Assembly: GCA_011800155.1 (NCBI GenBank)
Contig: JAALGH010000011.1
Coordinates: forward strand, 496,001-560,000
DNA length: 64,000 bases
Direction: 5' to 3'
Source: Flammulina velutipes
Lineage: Eukaryota; Basidiomycota; Agaricomycetes; Agaricales; Physalacriaceae
The number at the start of each line of letters is the position of its first letter. Within the stretch, counting starts at the first letter, position 1. The translations under genes and the position numbers were made by a program. Under the pieces are notes generated by a model. The model was not told where the DNA came from, did no database searches, and saw nothing but the letters and a program-made list of their open reading frames with translations. This document shows positions 40,447-51,973 of the stretch, in pieces.

Positions 40447-42068
40447 CTAGTCTAGCAAGGACTTCACGGTGCCTACATACAGATCCTTGGTACGATTGAA
40501 AGCCTGGATCTCACCGTGGACATGGTTCAAGATCCGAACCAAGTCCAAGCGGTAGGACTGCTCCGTCGACAAAAGTGAAGCGCTAGCCTCACGAGGGAAC
40601 TCGTCGAGCTCGGCAAGGCGATTAACCTGCTTGAGCACGCGAACGACCGACGAGGCATAGCTCTGAATAATAGGACCCGCTAACAAAGCGGACCCGCCAA
40701 GTTAGCGGGTGTACATCGAGACTAAGACAACAAGCTTACCTCCAGCAAGCTGGTCCAGGAAAGCCTGGTCGATATGGAAAGACGAAGGCTTAGGACTCTT
40801 CCGGGGACGACTAGAGTTCTCGGCAGTAGCCTTGCGCTTATGAGCGGCGGGAGCAGGTTCGACGAAGTTCACGGAAGAACCCAGAATGTCTAAGGCCTTC
40901 TGGTATTCCCGGGAAGAAGTCAGCATACCTGGGACGAACGCGTAGGGAAGGTAAAATACCGTGCGCTTCGAGTCCGAGGGAGGCGACTATGAACAAGTCA
41001 GCGCCCAAAGTAGAAAATCAGCCCGAGTCGAAGACATTACCTCGAGAGGAACCAAGTCGGTACCAGTAACACCGTTGCCGTCGATAATGGACAAATCCTG
41101 CAAGGGGACTGTCAACGAGTCCAAGTCTAGAAAAATCGTGAAATAAGCTCACGTCGTCCGAAGCAAGATCGGATTCAGACAGACCGTCGTCCATATCTTA
41201 GCGAAAGAGAAGGCGTCGGGGTTAAAACACAGAATTGTGAAAGTTGGAGAAGGGGAACTTACCACAGTCCTCAGGAGGAGGCATAGCCGCTTCCCAACGG
41301 CCTCCAACTTCTCATCGATCACCGCTGGTGACTTAACCGTCTTTCCACCCTGGGAAAACGACTTAGAAACCAGAAACACAGTAAGGAAACAATAGCGTAC
41401 CTTCTTAGCAGCAGGCTTGCTCTTGGAGGATCCTTAGGAATGTCGACTTTTGGAGCCGCCTTCTTAGCGGGTCCTTTTCCTTTCGAGTTAAAGGACCGCT
41501 GGTTGAAGTGCAAAGGGTGAAAGTCGGGCAACTTAGGCGCTATGAAGTCGGTGTGTCGACTAGTGACAGCCGTAAGAGGCGTGAACACGCCAGCAAGATT
41601 AATCCGCGGGAGTTGAGGATTAACCCCCAACTCCAGCAGGTAGCAAGCTAGCCAGTTGCGAACGTTATGAAAGAATGAATGGATTTCAGCCGTCGCGGTA
41701 GCGGTCGTGCGATTAGCCAAAGATAGGTTAACAACCTAACTTGGGTTAGACGCGCACGAACATGGAAGAATAAAGGCACTCACCAATAACTTGGGAAAGA
41801 AGCGATCGAGAGAGTCCACGCGGGCTTCCAGAGCGATACCCGGCGTGTTAGACGAACGAACGATGGCCATAATTGGTCCAGAAAGTTGTTCGATCGCGTC
41901 CTTGATGACACCCTCGACATGAGTGGGGACCGCGTAGTTCATGATGAACTCAGAGATAGCGGGTCCCAGCTCCGCACGAAACTGCGTAACCTCAGGCGCA
42001 ACGGTCACTGGATCGACTGCCAGCAGTGGGCGAATAGTAGTCCAGTGCGGGGTTTTAGGAGGAGCCAT
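40447..42068 (-). CDS. antisense accessory gene a of the retrotransposon
   Basis: An ATG at 42068 begins MAPPKTPHWTTIRPLLAVDP. Introns with good signals follow (GTGAGT donor near 41782; GTACGC near 41400; GTAAGT near 41260; one more near 40735). Exons include EIHSFFHNVRNWLACYLLEL, KTVKSPAVIDEKLEAVGKRL, a basic HKRKATAENSSRPRKSPKP and a helical C-terminus (VRVLKQVNRLAELDEFPREA) ending at 40447. One -1 frame break lies near 41440. No enzymatic motif is visible; helical content with a basic patch suggests a structural or nucleic-acid-associated protein. Exon borders are approximate. Confidence 0.5.
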
Positions 42069-42286
42069 TATGCAGAAAAGACAGAAGTTGGATAAGAGTT
42101 GTAGTGGACGCGCCAACGAAGCGGCGCGCCTACAACAGCTTTTAAGCCAGGACTTAGAATAATCAGATCGGGCCCGCTTCAGAATCGGGTCGATCTAAGA
42201 GGAATCCAAATCTGGAGTTATACGATGACCCTGTACTCTACCAAAGGTAGAAGGCAGAGGATGTCGGGGACGACATCAAATAAGTC

Positions 42287-42295
42287 AAGGGGAGA
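42287..42295 (+). other. polypurine tract
   Basis: AAGGGGAGA abuts the 3' LTR start (TGATACGCC), as expected for plus-strand priming. Confidence 0.75.
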
Positions 42296-43991
42296 TGATA
42301 CGCCTTGTAATATTTGGATGGGCAAAGACCCCATATTTTGCGATTTGGTACAAGGCAAACCAGGCAGAATGGACATAGGAAGAAGGCATTATGGACGGAA
42401 TATACCACTCCACACCAGGCTAGCAGTACGGAGAAGGTCCTTGTTACTGGGACTCATCCTTGGAACCTTGAAGTCAGGCACTGGTTCAGCCAGGCAATCG
42501 ACCCCGCTCTCGAAGCGGGAGGAACCTAAAACTACAATACAAGTAACTCGACTTGGGTCGATCAATAAAACCAGTACTCAGTCTTGCACCCGCCATTGTG
42601 TCGGGTACTTAGAAATAAGGATCCCACTCTTCCAAGGACAGTTCGCGAACCACCCGCCACACTTGGACGGACTTAGCCACCCAAAACGCAGAGGACGGAG
42701 ATCGACCATCGAATCCATCAAAGGCATGTTGCGTCATGAGTCATGATCTCAGGGGAAGTAAACCTTATTCCTGAATCACGCTCTGACTCCCTGGATCTCA
42801 TCAATATAATCCAGATCGGGCAGATCTCCCAGATCGAGCACAGAAACCCAAGTCCCTCTGTTGGATAGCATTCGGGCTCTGGATATGAAGCGCCAGAGGC
42901 ACTGTAGGACCCACCTAGGAGTTGAGCCGCCAACACGACGGGCCCGATTCCTGGGCGGGGCATTATTGGAAATAAGGCCTCTCTATCGAGAGAGGAAAAA
43001 CACAAGGCAACAGGGACCATGCGGGTGCTAATTGAAGGCCCGCGCGGATCGCCTAAGAATGGAGAGATACACATGGAACAAGCATGCCAGCTGACCTTGG
43101 ATCACTCAGGAGCTGTGTACCCGCGCGGTACGCCACTCCTCATTGGGTGCATCCAGGACAAATACCTGGCTAAGAATGATGAAGGCCATATGGCCCAGGG
43201 CACAACGAGGTTCACGGGGCCCGCCAACGTGGCGGCCGCTCCTGTGGCGGGTAAAATACAGTAAACCAGCTTTAGTCACGCTCTTTAGAAATACCTATAT
43301 AATACGCTCGTTAGCATACTGTAAACTAGTTTAGACCCCCAGTAGACGCAGCCCACAAAGCAGTATTTACCGTCGGTTAGCTCGATAGGATTGAATAGAA
43401 GTTCTGTCACATAGGTGACTTTGAATCTGAAAGCAAAAGGAACTTAGAGCCATTGGAGCTACTTTGAGTAATTGAAGTCTAGCCATTGCCTGTGCCATCG
43501 ACGTTCCCGGCGCTGTCTCAGAACAGTCATCTAACCACTTGAAAGAATCTGATTGGAAAACCCAGTCCCCGTTGAGTGTGGTTTAGACTGCAGCTAAGCT
43601 ATCGTTTTAAGCCGCGGACAGAGTCCGTTGAGTCTTAGAGCACTAGATAGATACCAGGGTATCTGGACGCAGACCTCTTAGCGTGGTTGAAGATTGACGG
43701 ACCGGTTGGAGCTTTATTAAGTCTGCCTCACGCATCCCAATCGGCCTGTGACTCTTGTTGGCCTCTAGTTTTCAACTAAAGATCAGATCCCTGTTACCCC
43801 TCGAACTTGTTATACATTTTGAACCATTGCAATCGAACCCCCATACCTTCCCGAAACCCCAAAGACCAGTTCATCGAACTCTAAACAATTAAAAGCAGAC
43901 CCGCTATCAAAGCGGACTTGCATTTCCACGACTACTTGTTAGTGTGTGTGTGTGTGTGTGATTTGGTGGTGTTCTTTTGCACTGCTCATCA
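42296..43991 (+). repeat. 3' LTR
   Basis: About 98.8 % identical to 26891-28585 by visual comparison. Most of the roughly 20 differences are transitions. It ends ATCA at 43988-43991, followed by CCGT and then segment B. Confidence 0.93.
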
Positions 43992-45109
43992 CCGTCCTCA
44001 ACTACGTTCAAGGCAGTTCGACGTGTTATTACGCGTTTTCAGCATCGGAATGAATGGATTTGGTTATTTAAGGCTCAATAGACGTGCTCCGATGTGTACA
44101 GAGGCCGATATTGTCAAACACTCACTTCCAACGGTCCAGAGAAGCGTGGCGGCGGTTATATTCACCATTGGCACATGTCATCGTTGCCTGGAGCCCAAGT
44201 AAGGCTTGGCATGTCATCATATACCTTACTCATACTATTGCCGATGGTCACCCTGACCATCGAATGACATTGAATATCGGAAGGTCTCCGTGAGGGGATC
44301 CCTCCGGAGGAACAATGATGGCTGGCACTACGCCCCGCGCTCCGGGAATTAGGCTGAAGGGTGAGTATGTGAGCTATATGGAGACAAGAGGCCAGCCTCC
44401 GGCGCAAACGAGACATCGCAAAGGTGACATTCTCTACAGAACGTTACAGAGATACTGAAATCTAATTAGACCACTATCCAATATTTCGACCATTGTCGGA
44501 TTCCTTCGTTCTGTGCTAACTACCATAGTAATACATCGTTTATTACTCTATTAAGCTAAAGACCATGTGGGATATCTATTAGAATGCAATTCCAGCGTGG
44601 TAGCGCCCATTTCGAAAGCGGGATCCCGCTATACCGTAGAAACTAGCTTTTTCGAACTTGTCATTCGGTATGTTCAAAGAGCGTGGCAAGGCATTGAATT
44701 CGCTATATACGGTACATGCAACACTAATAGAACAGATTCGGTACGTTAACGGTAATACAATTTGGGATCTATATCGCGCTTAGCGCGCGCCTGCCCATTC
44801 CATCGAGGCAGTGCTCCTGCCGAACAAATACGGACCAAGCGTAACTACACCACAAGTCCCATATACCTCCTGCAGGGTGGAGTTATGGAGACTGAATTGG
44901 GGCTCGAGAGATGCGTGAAAACGCCGAATGGAAAGGGTTGAGTAGATGACAGATCTCAAGGCTGTCCGCGTAATTAGGAGACGGCGGAGAGTGCGAAGCG
45001 GACAGTATTCGACCTAGTCGTTCGTAGTCCAACGTTGGGAGTCTATTCGTGCGGAGTCGAAGCTCCATATTGAGCACTGGAAAGAGGTTTAAAGGTCAAA
45101 ACGGGCCAA

Positions 45110-45725
45110 AAATTGAAGCACAAAATACGCACTTTTCCTGCGAAAAAAAAAGCCCCGCGGCGAGCGAACCACCGCTCTAGAATCAGTAGGCAAAGAGGAG
45201 GAAAGGTTTCCATTGTCCGTTGAGTATCTCGATGAAAACACAGTGGCGCAGCCGCTGTCCCGAAAGCCCTCGTGTGTGTGAGTCGAGCAAAGTAAGCATT
45301 GCCCTTGGATGGTTATATGTGGCGCCCGGCGGTTTGTCGTGTCGTTCCGTCGATATGGCCCTGCACATTTGAACATCAGATATTGGGTGCAAATCGGAGT
45401 CGAAATTACGCACTTTTTTCCCGAAAAAAAGCCCCGCGGTGAGCGAACCACCGCTCTAGATTTAGCGTAGCGTCACGAGCGAAGAGGAGGAAAGATTTCC
45501 GTTGAACGTCTTGGTGGAAAGACAGCGGCACAGCCGCTGTACCCAAAGTCCTCGTCAGTGTCTTTGTTTGCCGGCGAAGGAAGCAATGCTGGTATCGTAA
45601 TATGTGGCGCCCGGCGGTTCGTCACGTCGTTCCGTTGATATGGCCCTGCAATTGGGTGCAAATTGGAGTCGAAATCACGCACCTTTTTCCTGGAAAAAAG
45701 CCCCGCGGCGAGCAACCACTCGCTG
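45110..45725. repeat. about 2.5 tandem units of ~280 bp in segment B1
   Basis: Units start with ACGCACNTTTTCC, GAAAAAAGCCCCGCGGCGAGC and ACCACCGCTCTAGA at about 45129, 45409 and 45678, and contain TGTGGCGCCCGGCGGTT ... ATATGGCCCTGCA. More degenerate CACGGCGAGTG copies occur near 46100 and 46237. Confidence 0.75.
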
Positions 45726-46405
45726 GAGGAATGGAACAGTGTTGTTCCAGTGTATCTGGAACATGAGCCAGGTTGCTCGTTGTCGGGTTTATTTGAAGGT
45801 ATGCTGTGGGAAAGGTGAGTGCAAAATGAAGATTGGTGTCATTGTCCTCTCACGTTGATTATGCGACGTCTGAAACACTATAGTATTGCGCGTCAGAGAA
45901 GACCGACCAAAACGAAGGGAAATCAACGTACAAATTCCCCATAGATTTGCGTCTACAGTGCCCGGCGCCAGTCGTATTGGATAGTTTAATGTTCTGCTTG
46001 TTGTGGTACTACAAAGACGACAAGATACTATCAAAATCTGTGTCAGAAAGCCGGAAAACGAGATGAAAATAACTCACAAATTCCCGAAATTTTTGCCTCC
46101 ACGGCGAGTGGCGTCACACTGGGAGAGAGGTCCTTGGTTATTGACATTCTCGCATTATCATATTAACAGAGAACCGACTGAAAGGCGTCAAGAGGTCAAG
46201 AAAAACAGAAAAAAACGACGCACAGAATCCTAATATTTCTGCCCCACGGCGAGTGACATAGCATACGTGCATGCTTAGTGTGAGAATGAAGTGCGAGTGA
46301 CGATGGTAAGAGGCAGCCAGTGACCGTGAGAAGTAAAGTCACTCCGTAACTGCCAAGTGTAACCAGCGCGTCAGCGTCAATTAGCGCTCGTGACCGAAAA
46401 CGTAC

Positions 46406-46412
46406 TATATAA
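46406..46412 (+). promoter_or_regulatory. TATA box of the small spliced gene
   Basis: TATATAA lies 51 bp before the ATG at 46463, with a pyrimidine-rich stretch between. Copy 2 is near 58250. Confidence 0.45.
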
Positions 46413-46462
46413 GGGTAAGAATTTGTGGCGACTCTTTCCTTCTTCCTTTCCACGCCGTCGTA

Positions 46463-46832
46463 ATGGTCGTTCGCCCGACGACTACTTGGCGAGTAAGCTC
46501 TTCTCGCATGTTTGACCTTTTACTCATTGACCGTCTGCAGAGATATCACTTGTCCGGCTTCATTACAATGTTAGTACACTCTTTTGTGTTTAACATACTG
46601 CACGCGCCACAGAGATATTGAATCAGGACGCAGCCACACGTATGTACAACGATCTCTCGGCCATACTCCCTTTGTACCTATCTTTCTCCTCGTTTGCGTC
46701 AGGGCAATCACCACGGTGCATGTCGCTCGTCGACGTGCAGATGCCGAAAAGCGGACTAGGATGGTTTCAGCAGAGTGGGCTCTCCCTTCCGGGGGCGACA
46801 ATCCCTCTGTGGTGCGCCATACTAGTTGGTGA
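46463..46832 (+). CDS. candidate small spliced gene in segment B1
   Basis: Four exons join in frame: 46463-46492, 46541-46569, 46613-46639 and 46703-46832. Introns are 48, 43 and 63 nt with GTAAGC, GTTAGT and GTATGT donors and CAG acceptors. The product is about 71 residues (MVVRPTTTWRRYHLSGFITI...), basic in its centre (VARRRADAEKRTR), with no recognised domain. A TATA box sits upstream. Support is the consistent splice chain and promoter only. Copy 2 at 58307-58676 is identical in translation. Confidence 0.42.
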
Positions 46833-47317
46833 TTAGCCCGGTCTCCTGCCCGCACACACCTGTGCTTCTTTGAAGTCAGGTGGAGTGCAATGTGGCGCAC
46901 GGGTTTTTCAATTGTATATTCATGTAGCGGCGGGTCAGGCCCGTTCGCAGTAGACCTCCATGTACTAGACTATTTTTAATGAATGTGTGGTCCCTGCGGG
47001 GAGGCGAAGCTATGGACGAAATAGAAAGTTGTCGCATGCAGCCGCCACCTTGTCAATTCACATATTTCGACCCTATGTAGACCACCTATGTCTTAGCATT
47101 CACTTTGCATTTCTTCGGAGTGCATTTCGTCTACTCGGACTCTCGCAATCCCTGAGCTATACCACTCCCAGTCTGCCATTCCCGCCAAAAGGCCTCGGAG
47201 TACGCACAAATGCAACTATCGATTCCGCATACCAACCCATACGGAGACGCCAAGGCACTCGCTTGACGAAATTCGACTCAATTCACGGCTTACTTTGGCT
47301 GCGAACGGCAGTGTGGT

Positions 47318-47378
47318 ATTAAAGGGAATCGAACTCTTGACCATTAGGCGCGCGCTTACCCACTCCACCGTCCTTGCT
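47318..47378 (-). repeat. tRNA-like (possibly SINE-derived) remnant
   Basis: On the minus strand, GGTGGAGTGGGTAAGCGCG resembles a D-arm/A-box and AGTTCGATTCC a B-box with a near-complete T-stem. The space between is too short for an anticodon arm, so it is not a working tRNA gene. Copy 2 near 59162-59222. Confidence 0.35.
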
Positions 47379-47513
47379 CTCACGACCTTCCTTCTCAACG
47401 ATCGCCAGAGACGCGGCATTCCCTCTCGATGACTGCCCCACATCGAGAACTGTCCTCGACCTTCCCTCTCAATGAAGATGTCTCTCGCCGACTAAAACAC
47501 GTCCCTCCTCGCC

Positions 47514-47999
47514 TCTCCCGACCCTCACTTCAGCTGGGCCATCGCAACGACGTCGGGGAACTGGATCAACAGCGAGATACACACCTACGACATCGTGTCG
47601 ACGTCCAACGGCCAGTGGGAGAAACGCGAGCGCTTCGAAGATCTCAGCCACGACAGTCATTTCTGCGGGATTGTCGAGTTCGCGCACACAGATCTACCGG
47701 TGGAGGATTTAGATGAGTTCATAGAGGAACATCCAGCCGAGGACGATGGATGGCGTGTGTACGGTCCCAACGGGTGGTCGAGCGCCATGTGGGCACTCAA
47801 AGTGATGTGCGCCTTGGAGGATGCAGCGATATGGGACATCCCACCAATATACGGCAGAGACGCTCTATTCGATCTGATAATCGGCAAGGGGTTCATCATG
47901 CTCGAGCTCGTCGAAGAGGTCGAAGAATTTCCGGTTCTGCAGCTCACAGTGCGTGTCATGCCAGGCTCTTTCGTTTCATCGCTAACCTCGCTTCAGTAA
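47514..47999 (+). pseudogene. 5'-truncated copy 2 of the 18510 gene
   Basis: The homology starts at codon 17 of the intact gene. Upstream in the same frame there is a TAA and no ATG. The reading frame itself stays open to TAA at 47997-47999, with a handful of substitutions. Without a start it is best read as a duplication-generated pseudogene. Confidence 0.6.
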
Positions 48000-49105
48000 T
48001 TATGCCTGCTTGCTGCAGCGATACACCAGCATGGACGGTCACTGCGACCAGGCAGGGCGCCGGCGCGCGCAAGAGGCAAGCACGATGTTTGTAGCAGTTT
48101 CAAACGCGGCTCTTTCCTCCATGTACATCCCGGTAGCAGGGTCTTAATTCATCTCCGGGAGGCCAAGCATAGCCTATCACGCACATCACATCACCGTCCT
48201 CGTGCGCCACATTACATCTCGGGTAATATCTTTGTTCTCGTCATAGAATAATGCACGATGCGAAAACATGGCTCATTTCGTCTATCAGAACTCTTTTCTT
48301 TCGGCATGCGATGGTATGGACAGACGCATCTGGGCCATGTTGGATTACATACCCCCATGAGCTTAAGAAGTTGTCGACAGGTCTCGAAGTCCCAACGGAA
48401 TCAGCTTCCTTTCGATACGCCCTAACATGGTTGACATTTTCAAGCGAAGGTTACGGCGCAAACCTTCATTCTCCGCCCATACCTCAATGCATCCCTCATT
48501 CTGAACCTCTGTCTATCGTTCGTCTGACTATTTGTCTACGGATAGGGTCCCACAAAATCTATTATCCGGTGTCAACTCTTCCTCGACACGTTTCTCGCTC
48601 CCTCTGTCCACCGTCCTCATACCGTCTTCGTGCATCCTGGGTCTTCATGCTGATGGCCGTTATACAGCGCCTCGGGCTATCATGTTTTCCTTTGTTCTGA
48701 TACCGGCCTCCTCCATTCCCACCGTAGTTCTTTAGAACAGGTCTCTTTCCCTATTTATAACGCAATAGAGGCGCCGCGCTCACCACCGCTATAGCTTTAT
48801 TGTGTAATGTAACATCGTCCTTTCGTCGACGATGCTATTGTTCGACTGACGCCACCGCTGTAGACCGACCGCCAACAAATATCATCACTCGGTTGACGTG
48901 CTCGACTTCGGACATAAGTAGTACCCGTAATCCATCATTCTCAGTCCACTCGTACTAACTCACTTCCAGTATGTCTCATGATCATCCGTTGGCTATCTAT
49001 CAACATTACTGTAGGATGCGCAATGAGTGTAAGACGTAAAAGTTCGTTCCAGATAAGTTGGTTCATCGACCCCTACAGTCTCATCGTGGTAATCCCATGA
49101 TAGAG

Positions 49106-50050
49106 TCAATCCAGCGCTGCTGGCTCGGCAGCCTCGACCACCCTACCGGAGAGGTCCAAGAAATCTAGCCAGACTTTGGGGTGGATAGCCCCGTGCACCA
49201 TGAGATAGTCATTCATCGACATTCCGCCGATAGCGCCCCCCTTAAACGGCGACGGGGCGAACTCCTGAACCTCTAGCGGAGAGTTCTCAATTTGCTCGAG
49301 CCATAGGGAAATGGATACGGTGTGGTCAGGATAGGCTTCCGGGACAGCATCATCCTCGTCTTTAGATGAGGATGAGGGTGCATCCCCGTTTACAAAATAG
49401 TCAAAGCTGCTCCATGTCGTATCCGATGCCATGTCCTTTTCTTCTAGTGAAGCAATAGGCAGCTCCCAATCTCGGGTCGGAGGGTCGGAGGAAGCCAAGT
49501 CGAAGGGAACGCGAATAGATTTCCATCTTTCAAAAGTATCTCCGTCGCGCGAGGGGTCCATGACAGGCGGAGGCCAGTTGGTATCGGCAGGAACACCACT
49601 CGGAGGAATGTTTGCAGGTCCAGGTGGGTCCCAGAACCACAGACGGATGATGGCCAAGCCCATCGTCAAGACATTATGTTGGTATTCGGTCCGTGGGAGC
49701 ATACTAGCAAGGCGAGGTGTGGTGTGAAGGAGAGAGAATGGGAGGGATAGAAGGGTTCTGATGATAGGGAACGGATCGTCAGAGGGGATACCGGGGCATT
49801 GTGATATTTTATAGAACTTCTCTTCTTCGTCCCGCGAAAGAACTTGTAGAGAATGGCAGCGGTGGAGGCTTATAGGACCAGGGTGCGTTGGATCGTCTAT
49901 AGTCTGGAGAATGTAGGTTAGACAGAATGGCGCTAATAAATATGAGTCTACCTCAAAAACAAGTTCATATGGCGGACGACCAGGATCTCCGTGACCTGAA
50001 GCGATCGAGTCAAGACGTTGCTTGGCTAGCTCTAGTTCAAAGGCTAACAT
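49106..50050 (-). CDS. unknown protein, 5'-shortened copy 2
   Basis: Same architecture as 20155-21102, one residue shorter in the acidic Asp run (a 3-bp deletion) and with the same 48-nt intron. It shares the 8-bp upstream deletion that removes the original N-terminus. Confidence 0.5.
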   Translation of the reverse strand: MLAFELELAKQRLDSIASGHGDPGRPPYELVFEVDSYLLAPFCLTYILQTIDDPTHPGPISLHRCHSLQVLSRDEEEKFYKISQCPGIPSDDPFPIIRTLLSLPFSLLHTTPRLASMLPRTEYQHNVLTMGLAIIRLWFWDPPGPANIPPSGVPADTNWPPPVMDPSRDGDTFERWKSIRVPFDLASSDPPTRDWELPIASLEEKDMASDTTWSSFDYFVNGDAPSSSSKDEDDAVPEAYPDHTVSISLWLEQIENSPLEVQEFAPSPFKGGAIGGMSMNDYLMVHGAIHPKVWLDFLDLSGRVVEAAEPAALD

Positions 50051-51906
50051 TCTCGCCAGGGTGGAGGAACAAAGTAAGCTGAGGGCACGAGCTGTTGAAG
50101 ACCATGTTTGGAGCCACCATTGGAACCGGGATTAAGATATATTCAACTACTAGTGAATGGGAAACATTTTGTGCCAACTCTCAAAATCCTCAAAACAATG
50201 AGTCCCCAAACACGTTCCTACCCGTTCTCCGCCAATGTAGACTGACGGAACCGAACGATAACACAACGCAACGCAGCCTAGGCAAGCAAACATCAGTTCA
50301 TCCCCCAAAGTTACTTACCCTTGGATCCATCGTTGCCAAGGGCTGCAGCGATACAAGCAACGTGTCGGGAGTCTAATACAACGGTAAGCAAAACGAAACA
50401 AGAACCGCCAACAGCATCAATACACACATACTCATAATATCATCAAGTCTGCGCGCCACATCCAAATACTCAATATCGCACGTTCTACTGCCCTGTTGGA
50501 TACACGTTAGTAAACGAATATACTTCTAATCTAGTTAGAAAGCTACCATAATCATCCTGGGACGCCTACACGCAACCCGCGCGAGATACAAAAATCGACG
50601 CCGGAATGGGTCAAAATGCCTGATTTTCAAACTTACTCCTGCGACCCGTGCGAGCTCCTAGTCGGTCTTAAGTGCATGGGAGCACCAGAAAACAATGTCA
50701 GATAGGTCACCTAGGCATTTAAATGTGAGTTTTCAAGCTTTCTTTCTGACCAAGAAACCACGGACTTGCCATTTGAAAGTGATGCAGAGTGGTGTGGGAA
50801 CCACGAAAGTGCGCACACAAGCTGATATATAACCGTCAGATGAAGTTTTGCATGACGGTCAACGGCAAGCATGTGTACACGTCGATGGTATCAATCGTCG
50901 AGCGCCACATTTGAACATCAAGATATCGCACCAGAAAACATACTATTGAGTACGCGTCAGCGGATATAACCAACTCGATGGGTATTCGGAACATACCTTG
51001 ATCGTCTGGGAACTCCAAGATGCGAACTGCACAACTTGGAATTTTTGGTTCCAAAGGAGGCCGGAGCGACGTATTTTCAAAGTCGCTGCTAGGCTCGGAG
51101 ATGAGTATGTATCGAATCTGTATGATGGGAAACAACCTACAACGCTATCGCAGAGGTCCCCTGGACATTTTAACGTCAGTTCATGGCGAAACTATCTCCG
51201 ACTTTGAGTCCACTAGAAGACCCAGCGAAGATGAGCGCGAACGTGCCGGGAGACGAAACGACGTGTTCGGAAATGAGACGTTTGTTCTCGTCGACTATCT
51301 CCAATGGATATCATGTCGAACATGTTTCAAGTCCAAGCATGGGCTCGGTGCGCCACAATGTGAAGCGGGAGATAAGAGGCTGATGAAGTTGTTACAAGGT
51401 CAACGTCCGTTGATACAGATGAATAGACTCCACTCACCAGGTATTGGTTGGATGCTGCGGACAAAGTTGCTAAAGAAATCATGTCAGCGTCGACAAACGA
51501 AAAGACCAATAAGAGGAAAAGCATACCAATGTCCAAGCAAACAATCTAGTACAAGAATCTATGATAGAAACGGTCAGAGATGAAAGCTACAGTGTGGTTA
51601 TAGAAGACGTACTTGCCTTATCCAGACTAGATCAGCCTGTACGTCAAAATAGCTAATAGGCTGCTCGTATTCATCCAATACGCGTACACGCAAGTATACT
51701 GAGGGATTCGCTGACGACAATACCGTCAGCGCGAGGTTAGTATAGTAAAGAACGCTACATAACATACGTGCACGGTAAACTTGGAACGTACATTACAGTT
51801 TAGATGATGTTACGCCCTCCGTCCGCGGAGGTCAACACCAGCGTAGCGTATGTATCGATGCGTCTACAATATCGGTGATACCCCTTTCCCCGCGAGTATC
51901 ATCATT

Positions 51907-51973
51907 GGCAGCATGGCCAACACCATCCTTGCGGATGGCTCGTCGGTATACCGACGCGGCCTATGCTGCTGCC
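51907..51973 (+). repeat. three-way-junction hairpin H1, copy 2
   Basis: Identical to 22959-23025. Confidence 0.75.

Larger units (their letters stand above)
26891..43991 (+). mobile_element. 17.1-kb Ty3-type LTR retrotransposon with accessory genes
   Basis: LTRs of 1695 and 1696 bp begin TGAT and end ATCA. Inside, in order, are a primer-binding site, Gag with a CCHC knuckle, aspartic protease, RT, RNase H and integrase (the Ty3/Gypsy order), an accessory Zn2Cys6 ORF on the same strand, two intron-containing genes on the opposite strand, and a polypurine tract. Flanks show an imperfect duplication (CGCGT left, CCGT right). Segment A2/B2 at 55838 is the unoccupied site. The LTRs differ by about 20 substitutions and one indel (about 1.2 %), so insertion was recent. 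Confidence 0.92.
43996..47513. repeat. segment B, copy 1
   Basis: Begins CCTCAACTACGTTC and ends just before TCTCCCGACC (47514). It is repeated nearly unchanged at 55839-59357 (one extra G in a G run near 44293/56137; C/T change near 45905/57749). Apart from the small spliced gene, tandem repeat and tRNA-like remnant listed separately, I see no gene. Confidence 0.92.

Noticed and set aside
47290..47400. functional tRNA gene
   Set aside because: A- and B-box-like parts are present but there is no room for an anticodon arm and no acceptor pairing.
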